Source: Chamaea fasciata
Taxonomy: Eukaryota > Chordata > Aves > Passeriformes > Sylviidae
Direction: 5' to 3'
Assembly (NCBI GenBank): GCA_029207755.1
Contig: JARCOQ010000017.1
Span: forward strand, 10,242,945-10,306,944
Length of the DNA: 64,000 bases
The translations under genes and the position numbers were made by a program. The notes beneath the pieces were generated by a model, which was not told the origin of the DNA, made no database searches, and saw nothing but the letters and a program-made list of their open reading frames with translations. Every line of letters begins with the position of its first letter. The stretch's first letter is position 1. This document shows, in pieces, positions 1 to 12,000 of the stretch.

Positions 1-3000
1 ACAAAGTTTCTGGCACTTTGGATTCTCTACACAGCTCAAAATCCTGCGAGGACAATCTGTCTCATTGTACTTGAGTCCTCCTTGGTTGAGTTGGAAACCA
101 GGGGCCAGATCCTTAATTTATGTAAACAGGAAGAATTCTGTTGAAAGAAATAGAGAAGAATCAAGGGATATTCTCAGTCCAAAATATAATAGTAAGAAAG
201 GTTTCTAAATCCTTCAGGACCTCAAAAAGTACAGACCAAATTCCTTCACAGAAGTGAGTGGGATGAGAAGAAGAAGTGTTTTTTCTTTGCCTCTCCTGAT
301 GACCTGCCCAGAAAAACAGACATTTTTCTGTTAAGAAATTTGCAGTCAGGGGAACCCTCTCGGTTTGCTGCAGTGAGGTGCCTCTTTATTTTGGCCCTTC
401 ATTTCTCAGCACCCCTCAGAACTGGGAACCTGAATCAGCTGCCAGCTTCAGAATGCACCAAGTCAAGAGTTTCAGGATGTGAGGGAACACAGTGTCCTAG
501 AGTCTGTAAGTAAGATCCATAAATGTGGGTCACATTTTATAGGGAGTGTCAAGGGTTGTCACGGCATGAAAAGCCTGGAGAATGTGTCGAGGTGGCCAAA
601 CACTGAGGTGATTCCAGAAGTGCACTGAGCATTAAAAGGACAAAGTATTTTATAAGGTGGAGTTCAGCCTCAGAGTAGTTGAAGTGAAATAGTCACTACA
701 GGGATTAGCAGCCAGCAGTTCAGTCAGTGGGAAGTTGAGGATCCCACTTGCTCTGGCTGCGTAGATGATGTGTAGGGAGATGGTGGTGGTGATGGCAGAG
801 GCAAGTGAGTCCCATGGAAGGTTTTTCCAAGCCTTCCTCTGTCTGTCCCTCCACTCTACATCACCTGAAGATTTTTTTCAGGTTTTTTCAGGACATGTTT
901 GCAACTGAGGAAGTGTTACCTTTTAGTGGCTGCCCAGGGGTGTAATTTATTTTCCCCAGGACTCTGGACTGGGACTGTGTCAAGCTGATGCTGTGTAAAT
1001 TTCCAGAAAGAAACCTTAGCAAGCTGCAAGCACTCTGCTGGAATAACCTAGCAGGGAGGTTATGGGAGCATTCATTAATTGCTGCATTGCTTGGCAGGCT
1101 GGACTGGTTACCAGTTTGTTTCCTGTTGCAATGAAATCCAAATTCCCAGTTTGGATCTCCCCAAACGAAGCCCAGCATGGTTTGGATGGTGCAGCTTCTT
1201 TCATCTCTGCAGATGCTGAGATCAACTGCAATCTTGCATCTGAGTGATCTGAACTCTGTGTGTGTGGGTGGGGTTGGCGTGTACCTTGGTGGGAGAAGGC
1301 ATTTCCTAATCAGGACCTTCAGCTTAGGCAACACCTCGCTTTCCCTAATGATTTGGCAAAGCTAATGTGTATTGCCCTTCAAAGCATCCAGCAAGGCTGG
1401 CTATCTGCTGAGATTCCTCCTGAGAAATCTGCCTTGGGAAGAGGAAGCCTCCAGCGAGGATGGGGATGCGTGAGAAGGAACTCATAGTTATTCATATCTG
1501 ATATGGGATGATGCTCTTGACTGATTTGCAAATGCTCTCAGGTGTCATGATAGAGACAGAGAGAAAAAATATGCAGATACATCAAAATCACTTCCAGGAT
1601 GTGGAGTAACTATTGCTACTTAGATTACAATTTTCCAAATGTGTGATTTCTTCACAAGGGATGTAGCAGGAAGTCAGGGAGACACCAAGAAAAATCAATC
1701 CTAAAACTGTGATTAATAAAGAACAGTAGGTGATATCTAGGAACTCTGTGGTCTATGAGTGATCACAGGAGCTTCTGCTTCTAATTCCACTGACTTTCAT
1801 TTTGCTGTGGTGTTTATCTGAGGCAGCCCATAGTTTCTAAACCAGCTGAACAGGCAGAAGAAGACTTCCAAAGTATTCCTGACTTTGAGCAAGACACTTC
1901 ACTACCCTCTATTGCTGCTTTTTGTCTGTCATACTGTCCTTAAGCCTGAAATCTTTTTGCTTTCATGTTCTCTGTCTAAACCTTTCATGGAAAGACCAGT
2001 GTCTACTTGCTTGTCTATACACGTGCAAGAACAGCAGGTCCCAGTCTTAGTTATAGCCTGCAAGTGCTATTACAGAATGCCTGGTAATAATGGGAAAAAA
2101 GGATGAAGTCATCCCGAGCTCCTGTCCCATTTACTCACCACCCATGGAAGTTTCTGTATTTCCATCTCTGAAAGCACAGCAGATTTGCTGGGTCCTTCTG
2201 GACCCAAATTTGGAAAGCACTACCTTTATCCCCCCACCTCTGTTGTCTTCGCCAGAACAGGTTCCTGCCAGATATATCAGAGGAATATTTCTCCTCTGTG
2301 TTCTGCAAGTGCCCAGGAAGCTGGACATGACATTCAAAGCCAAGGACCAGAGCAGAGTTTGGGATAGCAGACTTCAGTAACCTAGGTTACTCTCAAACCC
2401 AAAACCTGCAAAAATAACCCCAAAAATACATAGAGTCTGGCTCACATGTGTGTCCAGAGTATCTATGTTTAACTTGACTACTTAGTGGTTTTGTAGCATT
2501 CATGAATACACAGAAGTGGTTCTTGTCCCGAAACTCAGACAATGGTTATTTCCTGAGCAGTGATTATAGAGCTGCTGCTGCAGCTGCTGAGAAGAGTGGC
2601 TCTGAAGCACAGCATAGAGGGGTGTGCGAAGCAGCACTGAAGGAAATCCCTTTATAAAAAAGAAGTGCTCCTTGGAGGGTTGCTGCAATGCAGTGTAATA
2701 GGACAGGACTGAGCTTTGGGATTGCAATAATAAGAGCCTGTGGTAAATTCTTAGCCATTGCAATAAAGAGGTACCTGAGGATGAAGATGGCTGTTGAGTA
2801 TTGTAACTGGCTGGGCCTGGAGGATCACATTTTCGTGAGGGTGTTCACGTGCATTGGTCACACACGTGCTGTAGAAGTGGTTTCCACCTCTCAGCATTCA
2901 CAAGTACATTTTCCACTATTGCATGGACAGTTGTGGTGCCTGTGTGAAAATGGCAATTTCACACTTCCACATCTAAACATCCTGAAGATCCATTAACCAA

Positions 3001-4242
3001 AGAATTCAACTTCACGAACCAGCTTCCAATCAGCACTTGCCCAACGTGGTCTATTTTTTAAATGTCTCAGCTCATTTGAGAAATGAAAGGAGCTGAAACT
3101 CACTTAGCAGTTGATACAAAGATAACCTGGTAACTCATAAGTAGGGATTTCTGCACAGCATGAGTGTATAGGAATGGTCCTTTCAAGGTTTTATCCTCAC
3201 AAAAGAAATGTTTAGAAGATGGCTCACTGCAATAATTCACCTTCTTAATTCTCCAATGCAAACTTTTAATGTGTTGGATGTGAGAAGTCGCTGAGGTTAA
3301 ATGGTGCAATAACATTGTGGGGGCCATAACCAGGAAGGAAACTGATCTAAAAGCACAGATTCTTGCTTTAGCCCCAAACACTTGAGGAAAAAAAATGGCA
3401 TTATTTTTACTATTCATTAACTCTTAAAGTATATATGTTAAAAGCTGTAGTTTCATTCTATAGACTACACTGAGTACTCTATCCCATGGATTGCTCATCT
3501 GATTTTTTAAATTTTTTGGTCCCTGAAAATATGTTTACTACCACTGAAATAATAATTCTAGTGACAGTAGTAGGAATAAACACATTCAGGAAGAATCTTC
3601 AGTCTAAAGAGACTGCTTTATCCTCTTTCTTGATCTGCACCACTTTACACATGTATGCGTATATACGCACATGTATATTAACACAAATCCAGCCACCAGC
3701 TCCATTTTCCAGTTACTTCCCACAATTATTTTATTTAGGAAGCTCTGATGAAACACTTCTTTTGAAAACCCAACTCCACTGCTTTTAGCATTTTAGCTAC
3801 AGTGCAATTATTCAGCCTGTCAGCGTAATCATCATAAATATTGCTGTCCATGGTTTTCCACAAGCCAATAGGAACTGGTTGGGTCAGTTCAGCTCAATTC
3901 AATGACCTTTCAAGAAAGAGTTGCATTTGTATTCCATTCCCAAACTACAGAGCAGAGTGCATGTTAAAATGGGTCCTTGTGAAGGCATTGACCTCTTTCC
4001 CATGATTTCTGAGTCATAACCAGTGACACCAGCATATCTGAGCTCTGCATCCTGTATATTTGCAGGTGTATTCACTCTTTTTTTCTTGCAGAAGCATGAA
4101 GCATGTGAGTTACTTTACAATTTCAAGGATCTGTCTGGAAAAAAGGTACAGAAGCATGTGCCTCAACAATCCAGACCCACCTGTATTCATCCTGGATATT
4201 TTGCATGTGTGACTTAAATATTCTGTAATCGACCTACACCCA
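1..4242. other. Gene-free stretch, anonymous
   Basis: Apart from the exon-like segment at 410-505, I see only unique intergenic/intronic sequence. Frames near 888-1334 (-) and 1885-2380 (+) have no coding bias or domains. A CTG/CAG-rich patch (2571-2590) is too short to call a repeat. Confidence 0.6.
410..505 (+). other. Candidate spliced exon, coding or lncRNA
   Basis: Seen: a strong 3' splice-site-like sequence with a long pyrimidine tract (CCTCTTTATTTTGGCCCTTC then ATTTCTCAG, 381-409). After 96 nt comes a near-ideal 5' splice site, GTAAGTAAG, at 506. Two of the three forward frames contain a stop; the third (starting at base 412) is open across the whole block for 31 codons and contains two cysteines close together (GCEGTQC). 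GC3 is not notable and there is no CpG excess, so coding support is weak. Inference: if transcribed, it could as easily be a non-coding RNA exon. The splice-site pair may also be chance, since such pairs occur occasionally in long introns. Confidence 0.25.
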
Positions 4243-4352
4243 CATCCCACTGACCAGTAAACTGAGGCCCAGGACAGTGACGCTGCAAGATCAATCAGGG
4301 ACTTAGTGGTGGAAACCAGAACAAAACTCCAGAGTCAGCTGCTAACCACATA
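4243..4352 (-). repeat. MIR-like (CORE-SINE) relic
   Basis: The plus strand reads AAACTGAGGCCCAGGACAGTG, then a diverged ...GGGACTTAGTGGTGGAAACCAGA..., then ACTCCAGAGTCAGCTGCTAACCA. This matches the order of the reverse complement of a MIR element: the 'gaaactgaggcccagagagg' core, then the region around the tRNA-type B box, then 'ctcttaaccac'. It is heavily diverged, as expected for an ancient amniote SINE. Identification is by recalled consensus, not a search. Confidence 0.55.
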
Positions 4353-4699
4353 AACTATCCCTGCTGCTGGCCCGCAAAGCAAAAATAATGGTTTGGAGTC
4401 TTCCAGTTTTCATTATTAGCTTTCTGGATGAGTTTTGCCTAAGGGGAATGAGTTATTCTCTGCTGTTGTGTGAGTGTGTTTCACTTTATGTGAATTATGT
4501 GTCACTTTATGGTAGGGTTGTCTTCATTTTTTTCTTGGCTGTGCTTGGGGAGATTTTTGTGAACATCTTGTTTGACAAATTCTGCACCACCCACATAAGC
4601 ACTCTGAGGCAGAGTCAGACACTGAGCTGGGCCCACTTATCTTCGGTGGATCTCGTGTCCTTGTTGCTAATTGGGATCTACCAGGCCCGGTGGCCAGAG

Positions 4700-4785
4700 C
4701 AGAGCGTGGGGTTTGGATCTCAGTGCTTGGCGCTTTGCTTTGCTCTTTGGTCCTTGTGGCTTTGGGCAAGTCACTGAACTTGATT
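4700..4785 (+). repeat. MIR-like (CORE-SINE) relic
   Basis: The segment contains TTTGGATCTCAGTGC followed by CTTGTGGCTTTGGGCAAGTC and ACTGAACTTG. This is the order of a sense MIR: a tRNA-type B-box-like stretch, then 'ctgtgtgaccttgggcaagtcacttaacct'. It lies about 350 bp from the opposite-oriented MIR-like relic at 4243-4352. Diverged and partial. Confidence 0.5.
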
Positions 4786-7700
4786 GAGAACGTGTTCATT
4801 TATGTGTTTGTTAGTTCCCAACAAATATTTCAGCCAATGCAAAAAGCATTCGCCGTATTTGTGCCTTATTTTCGCAGGCAGGAGATGTTATGTTAAAAAA
4901 AAGTAAGGTTTTACCCAAACAAAAAAACTTTTTTTTCTCTTTTCTTCTTTTTTTTAATTTTTTTTTTCAGTTTCCTGAAATATGGAAAATAAATAATGGC
5001 TTAATCCAAACTGCAGCTTCTCAAAGAAAATGCAGAAAAGAAATTTTTATTTCAGCAGCTATGTTTTCTCTTTTTTTTTTTCTTTTTCTTTTTATATTTT
5101 TATTTAGGGAAAAAAACCAACTTTCATGGAAGTTTTCAAGCAACAGTGAAAGGGCAGAGAAATGCCTGGTTTGTAACCTGCCCTGTCTTGGTCCAACTGC
5201 TTCAGTCTCAAATGTCAACAAATAATGGTGACTTTCAAAATTCCGTAGGTTGTGTTTTGGATGATATTTAGTTAGGCGATATTTCTCATGTGTAGAATAG
5301 CCTTGATTACATTATCTAGCAGAATAAAACCAGATGGCAATGAAGTAACTATTTATCTTCCTGGTGAATTTTAATACATGGGGAAGTGAGGGCATGAGAA
5401 GCTTGGTATAAAGTTGGCATAATATGGTCACTGGGAGCTATGAAGGCTTTCCTCAATCAGCTCTGCTCCTGCACCTGATCTTGACCTGAAGGCATTGCTC
5501 CTGCTCTAACCTTCTCCTCCTTGAGCTGAACCATCTTATTTCTACTTCCTCTTCTCAGTGTGTTCCTGTTTCCTTAGCCCCAGCAGAGCAGAGCTGCACA
5601 CCATCTAGTGAGCTGGCCCTGCAGCACAGGGCAGAGGCACAGGTACATCCCTGATGGTGCAACAAGACTGGACCGACAAGAATGAGGCAGCAACGGCAGA
5701 AAATTACAGACCAGCCCACTGCAGTCAATAGTTGAGGTGCTGCCAGATGGTGAGGAGTTTTCCAGTGCTCCCTGCAGTGGGCAGAATATGGATGTGCTTC
5801 TAATGGAGGTCCAGCCCAGCCCCATTTTGGATGTTCAGTGTTTTCTGTGACTATGGCACAGTTGTTTCTGGGCTGGTAACAGGCTTGCCTGACACTCTTC
5901 CACTCTGCATTCAATGACCAAGAGCTGCTGCTTGCGTTTGTACCATTTGTGGTCGTACAGAGGAACAGTTCACCCCCAAAAAGTGACTTGCCAGGACCTG
6001 GGCTGTGCCATCAACACCAGGAAGCTGCTCTTGGAGGCAGAAAGGGACACTTTGGCAGGACAAAACTAAGCACTGAACCTTTCACAATTCAGCATGCTTA
6101 GCAGCCTGGGTGGATGCCGAATTTCATTCTCTCCAAATTGCTGTGGATTTGTTCAAAGGAGCCTTCCCTTGTTGGTAGGGCCACACGACAAGAACCAGCA
6201 CGCTCGGGTCTGACGGTGACGTTCACTCCCTTCAGAGCCCCAGAAAGCAGCCAAGCAGGGCTGTGTGCCAGGCTCTGAGATAGGCCAGCCCCAGTGCTCC
6301 TGCAGGCACCTGCCAACCATGAGCCATCCTCTTCTGCCCCCCCTCCAGATGAAACTCTGATTCAGCACCTTAAACAAAACCGCAGAACCTGCTTGTCAGT
6401 CTGGGAGCCCTCCCGGCTCTCTCTTCCCTCCACCACAAGACTTTACTTGCAGCCCTGGTGCTGCCCAGGGGCTGGAGGCTGGAACAGGGTACGTTCAGTA
6501 ACAACCTTACACTGGCTGCTGTTTGAGAAACTGCTGGGCTCTGCCTTGCTCAGGGAGCGCAGTTGTTGCTCCCCAGGCTTGGCAAAGCTGTCTGGACTTG
6601 TACTCCCAAGGAGAACTTTTCAGCATGTCCTGGGCTCTGTCACCCAGACACAGCTGCATTGGGGGAGTTTGAAGCTTCTAAGAAGCAGAAGTCTGGTGAT
6701 TTGCTCCAGCCCAGGCTTTTTTTCCTCATGTAATTTAATTCTATTTTATTTTTTTTCTTGGTGGCTTGACGTGACAGTGAAGTAGAAACACAGTAAAAGG
6801 ATAATCCTGGACATGGTTGTTGCTCCAAGCAGAGATGCTGGAGCCTTCCCAACCCCAGGTTTGCTTTGGCCCCCTCTCTTCAGGCAGGGAGGAGGACTGA
6901 GGGACAATTTTTTAGCTGACTGGAGTTGGCCAGATTTCTTCTTCAACCTGATACAGCCTTTGCTGTCATTCTTCTACTTGCCTGAATCATCCTAGTCCTT
7001 AATGTAACCCCCTCTTTCTGAGTCCTTGTTTTTTATGTTTGATGAGGCTCACATATCACAGCCAGGTTTATTTACTCTCTGTAGCCTGTTGGATTTCTTT
7101 CTGCATTATTACTGATTTCCTACAGCACAGAGTCTGAGTTTCCTACAAGCACAACCTTCCTCCTTATAATTCAGCTGCCCTTTTTCTCCTCTTCTTCCCT
7201 GACAAGTCCTTTTAATTCCTATTGTAACCTAATCTTTTTTGTCCTGTTCTCTGTAGTTAGTCAAATAGATCCATCCAATCTATGAAAAGCAGCCTTTTCA
7301 GAGTAGAAGTATTCAAGTATTTTATCTGTTCCCTCAACACAAGTGCAGTCATACAGACTTGAGTGAGAAGGGCAAATACATTAGCTTTGGATATCAAAAG
7401 ACAGGCAGAATGAACTGTCATCCTACCTAATAAAATGAAAAATCCTGGGAAACACTGTATTTAGAAAGTGGAGGAGATGAAACACCTCCCCTTCCTCTTG
7501 CTGTCTAAAACAGCCCCAGAATAAGTGTTAACCCATAACCTGGAATTGGAATCCTCTCCTTGTCTGGGTGGCTGAAGTGCTTGAAAAAAAAACCATACCA
7601 ACATCCCAGATTTTGCAATTTGTTCTGAACTGTGCCACTGCTGCCTCTCTTCCCCCATCATTAGCCTATATCTAAAGACCTGAATTTTGCACTTAAAGAA

Positions 7701-9042
7701 CTGTAAACCTGATTTGTGCCCTGTAGTAAACACATTTTGATAAGGCCCCAAGGTTGTTCTTATAAATGAGAAGAAATGGTATAGATGTGTCATTAAATCT
7801 GGAAAGAGAAGTGGATAGTGTAGAGTAACGAGAAGGTAGTGGTTATATTTAGAAAGCTCTTCATTAGGTTGAACAGAAGGGATTAGTCCTCACAGTCCTA
7901 GATAATGTAATGCTAGTTCTGCAAGAACTAGACTCTGATTTTCAGAGGTTTGAAGTGTTGTGGAAGAAAAATTCCAGGCTTTGAACAGTGAGGTTAATAG
8001 AGGAGAAAAGCACTGTTACCCTGAGAAAGCAGAGCATGGAGATAAGTAAAGCAACTCCAATTTAACAAGACAATTTGCATTAAATCCAGCCTACTCTACG
8101 GATCTGGGATATGTCAATACCAGGACATGAAAACTTGGTTCCCTCAATTGCTTGGGACAGTTACTACTTTTAGACAACTTCTTCTAAATCTTTTCCTCAA
8201 GCACAACTCCGGTCATCCTAGAGCTGGGTGGGTCCTTTCCTGACATTCATCTAAACAGATTAATGAGTCTGCATGTGGTAGAACTTGCTCACCAGTGCTG
8301 GAAGACACAAAGAGGCAAAGGAAACAGCCCCATTTTGTATCCAGCCTCCAGCTAGATGCTCAAAGCTAGAAATCTGAGCTCAGAGATGTATCAGGCTCAA
8401 GATAGAAACTCTTGAGTTTTGAGCAGCCTTGGAAATAGATGCCTTTCCTATCCTTCATACTTCACAGTTTTATAGCAGCTGTCATATTCCTGCTTAGCTG
8501 AATATAGAAATTGGGAATCCCCTTACATGTTATGTCTCTCCAGGCACAGAAAATGGTGGTGGGTGACCACAGGAGCCCCCTTGAAGACAGGCAGAGCTTC
8601 ATCATTGCTGTATCATCTCTGGTGGACTGACAGAAGTCTTGGAAGGCTTTCCTGGAAAGGTTAAATCTAAATTTAATCCTAAACTAAATGATAATGAAGT
8701 GCATAATGCCTTCAAATGTGTTGTTTCAGGCTCCTGTCAGATGTGGTGACCTGCTTCATGCTCTGATCAGCAGCTTGCAAGGATGGTGAGATACTTTTTG
8801 TCTTCAAACAAATGAAATTCTATATTCCAGTTAATGTTTATCCATCTCAGGGCATCCTTGGGTATGGCCTGTAGTGCTTCTGCTTTAATCTCTCCTTCTA
8901 AAAACAGTCTCTGCCACCACAAGGAATTTTCTCTGTGTTGTTTTCTCTCTAAGAGCTGTACCTTGTCTAGCACTTTTCTAGTTCAGGCCCTGTATATTTT
9001 TTCTCATAATGGATCCCATGAAGCTTCCACCATAAACAAAAT

Positions 9043-9044
<2 letters not shown>
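4786..9044. other. Gene-free stretch with pyrimidine tracts
   Basis: T/C-rich tracts occur at about 4928-4970 and 5062-5105. A moderately GC-rich patch at 5550-6780 gives longer chance frames on both strands. Octamer ATTTGCAT at 8073-8080. No repeat or RNA gene recognised. Confidence 0.6.

Positions 9045-9074
<30 letters not shown>
9045..9074 (+). repeat. Poly-A tract (A30)
   Basis: Thirty uninterrupted A residues. No recognisable retroposed gene precedes it and I see no target-site duplication around it, so it is best called a simple repeat. Confidence 0.95.
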
Positions 9075-9077
<3 letters not shown>

Positions 9078-12000
9078 TAAAGTTTCTGGTGCTTCAGTAC
9101 TCTAAACTGTGCCTAGAATCCTTGGTTTGGCCAGGGACATGGGTGTTAAATCTCAGCCTAAAAATAATGCATTCAGGAGCTCAGCTGGAATATCCCTTCA
9201 TGAGACCATCTGTCATAGCTGAGCTTGGAGCACTCTGGTACATTGCTGATCTGTCTCAGTGTGCTGTTGTTTTTGTCTCCCCACTGGTGAGCCACATTCT
9301 TGTCCTCTTAATTTGTTTCTCTCAGAGTGTTTTTATTCAGCAGTTGTCGCCACGTCAGTGTGACAGGGAACAGGAGGGAGGAGAGGGACACGTTGTGCCT
9401 GCCCCTCTCAGTGTCTGCACTGCTGGGGCAGCCCAGGGTGCCTGTGCCCATTCCTGTGCCCATGGTGCTGCTCCTGCACTTCCACTGCAGCCCCACTCTC
9501 TGCCTGCTTGGAGATGAATAAAATCATGACCATGCCTGTTGTCAGTGGCTGAAAATTTGTTCCCTTTTCCTGGAGCCTTTCCAGGCCTGTGAGTAAGGAG
9601 TTTCATCCAGGGGGTTGCGTTTTCCCAAAGCCCTGCTGGTCCTTGCACAGCCCTCACTGCACAACATGGGCTGTACATAAACACACATTTCAGCACCTCT
9701 GCATTCACCACTCCATTCTTTCTTTCAAATCCTCCTGTCCTTTCTCCCCCTCCCTTCTCTGCTCCCTGTATGTCTTGTTATACCTTGTTTCTACATGCCT
9801 AAGTCATGCTTTAAATAACAGCTGTCTGATTCTTTGCTTCTTCTCATACCCAGCTAATTATTTTCAATTTATTGATTTTCCACATGGAGATTAATGGGTT
9901 ATTCAGCTCCCGAAGCCTGTATCCACACAGCTGTGAGCTAATTCATGGGTATGGGAAGGGGTAGAGGGGTATGTGTTTATGTGGCTGATCACCTTTCTGA
10001 TGAACTTGTGTAGCAAAGCTAAGGGATTTTTCTCTTCCTTACTCATTATGAGGAGCTTCAAAATCTTACCAATGAATGATCACGTTTCACAGGGAGTAAA
10101 AAGTAATAAATAAAAACTTGACAAGTCTGCAGCAAGAAAATTGTTAACATGTGTTTTTCCTGTACCTTTAATTACACTGGCTAATGTATTCTGGGTGTGA
10201 AAGAGTCAGGTACAGTGGCAAAGTACCACAGCCTAGATGTGGGGTGAAAAGCTCCCCCAGGACCCGTCCCCTGGTCCCACCCCTCTGCCGCAGCTATTTC
10301 TGCTTCTCTGCGCAGCTGCATCAGCCTGTGGGGTGCAAACAACCAACCCTTTTCTTGTTTTTTTTCCAACCAAAATAATGTCAGTGGTCCAGTGTACAGC
10401 ACAGCAGCTGCACCACGCACTCAGGGCAGGCACGGGCAGCAGGGAATTCACTGCTGATGGAAAAGTGTCATGGAAGCTTAAATGCTGTGTATGGAACACC
10501 AACTCTGACCCTACTGGTTTATCTGACCAGTGAAAACCCGTGGTATTATGCTAATATAAGGCTTCGGATTTGAGCCTCATATATAATTAATTAGTAATTT
10601 GAGGGGTGGGAACTTTTAAAATGTTTTGTTAATTCCTCTATTAGCAGTTTTCACACCATTTTATGTTGTCAAGTCAGGTGTGAGTGTGACCAGGCTCCAT
10701 TTGTAAGATAGTAATTGCCAAGGGACTTGGGGAAAAGTGGCAATAAATGGCTAAGAAATGCAATCAGCAGTTAAAGGAAAAATAAACAGAAACATTGGCA
10801 AAGTGATTATTATTTAGCAAGTCTGGGCTCAATATTTCCTGCTTTCCTGGAGCCTATCAAATTGGTAGCCCAAATTCTTTGCCTCATTAGGATCCTTGTC
10901 TTGTTGCGCCCTTAGCTGTGCATTTATACTTTATAGCTGAACGTTGCAGATTTCACTATTTTCAGGACATGTTCAGAACTCTTCAAAAATCAACATACTT
11001 ATGTATGTTTTGAGATGATCAGCTTAAAAAGAAAAAAAAATTGCCTCAGTGAAATCCTTTTTAAATTTCTGACCTTGAGTTTTATTCTTATTCCGGTAAC
11101 AAGGCAAACAATACTTCTGGACCTGACCTTCCTCTTGCCAAGACTAGATGGATTCAGTTGGGTTTTGGGCAAGGAGTTCCTCCCTAATCTGCTACAGCTT
11201 TCTTGTGACCACTGCTCTGAGAGGCCTAGGTGTATTAAAATTGGCTTGTCCCTGTTAGAATTGCTAGGATTTGATTGGAATAAGCTAGAAATAGGGATAA
11301 GAAGGACGGTTTGAAGCCAAGATTTAAGAATGAGAGGATTAAACACAGGAGATTTGAGGCAGAGCACAGAGTAGCTCTGACCAGAGAAACATGGCTGAAG
11401 AGCAAGACAGAACTAGACACAGGAGCTTTCCTTTATATTAACCAGTTCAAAAAGGGGGTGGTGGGACAGCTGAAATGTGTCAAAATAATGTCCATTTTCC
11501 CCCCAGTGTTAATTCCCAACACAAATTAACCTCAGTCATTTTCCTCTTCCCTCTTAGACACACGCTATTTGTCAAGCCGTGTTGCCTTAACACTTCCCAA
11601 CCATCTGGGATAAATTTATCCTGCCCAAGGAAACAGTGCAACATGGCAGCCCTGGGATGGAGGAGCAGGCAAGTCTCCTGCTGACTGCAGCCCCTTGCAG
11701 GTCATTGCAGCACACGTGTGTCCCTCTCCTCTCATGACTTTTGTTGAAAATGGCTCAAGGTACAAAAAACTGAAGCTTCCTGTTGGGCTAGGAACGGATC
11801 AGTGTGGGTAAGGTGGCGTGGGCAGGAAGGCATGCGAGCATCTGGTTTGAATAGCTCCACACATGTATGATCAGCCAACTTTCTGTAGGTTTCATGGCTT
11901 TGGGGTTTTTATCCCAGAGCTCTGGAGCAGTGGTGGACCCCACCCTTCCCTGCACCTCCCAGGAAGGCTGTGGGGAGAGGGGGTCAGCCCCTTCAATTAC

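Noticed and set aside
6294..6785. 163-codon open frame on + strand
   Set aside because: Low-complexity and compositionally driven, with overlapping minus-strand frames of similar length.
9045..9074. A30 as a retroposon tail
   Set aside because: The upstream sequence shows no SINE or gene similarity, and I found no flanking direct repeat.
8834..9517. 227-codon open frame, the longest in the window
   Set aside because: It runs through the A30 tract (a polylysine artefact). It has no domain and no consistent codon bias, and competing frames overlap it on both strands.
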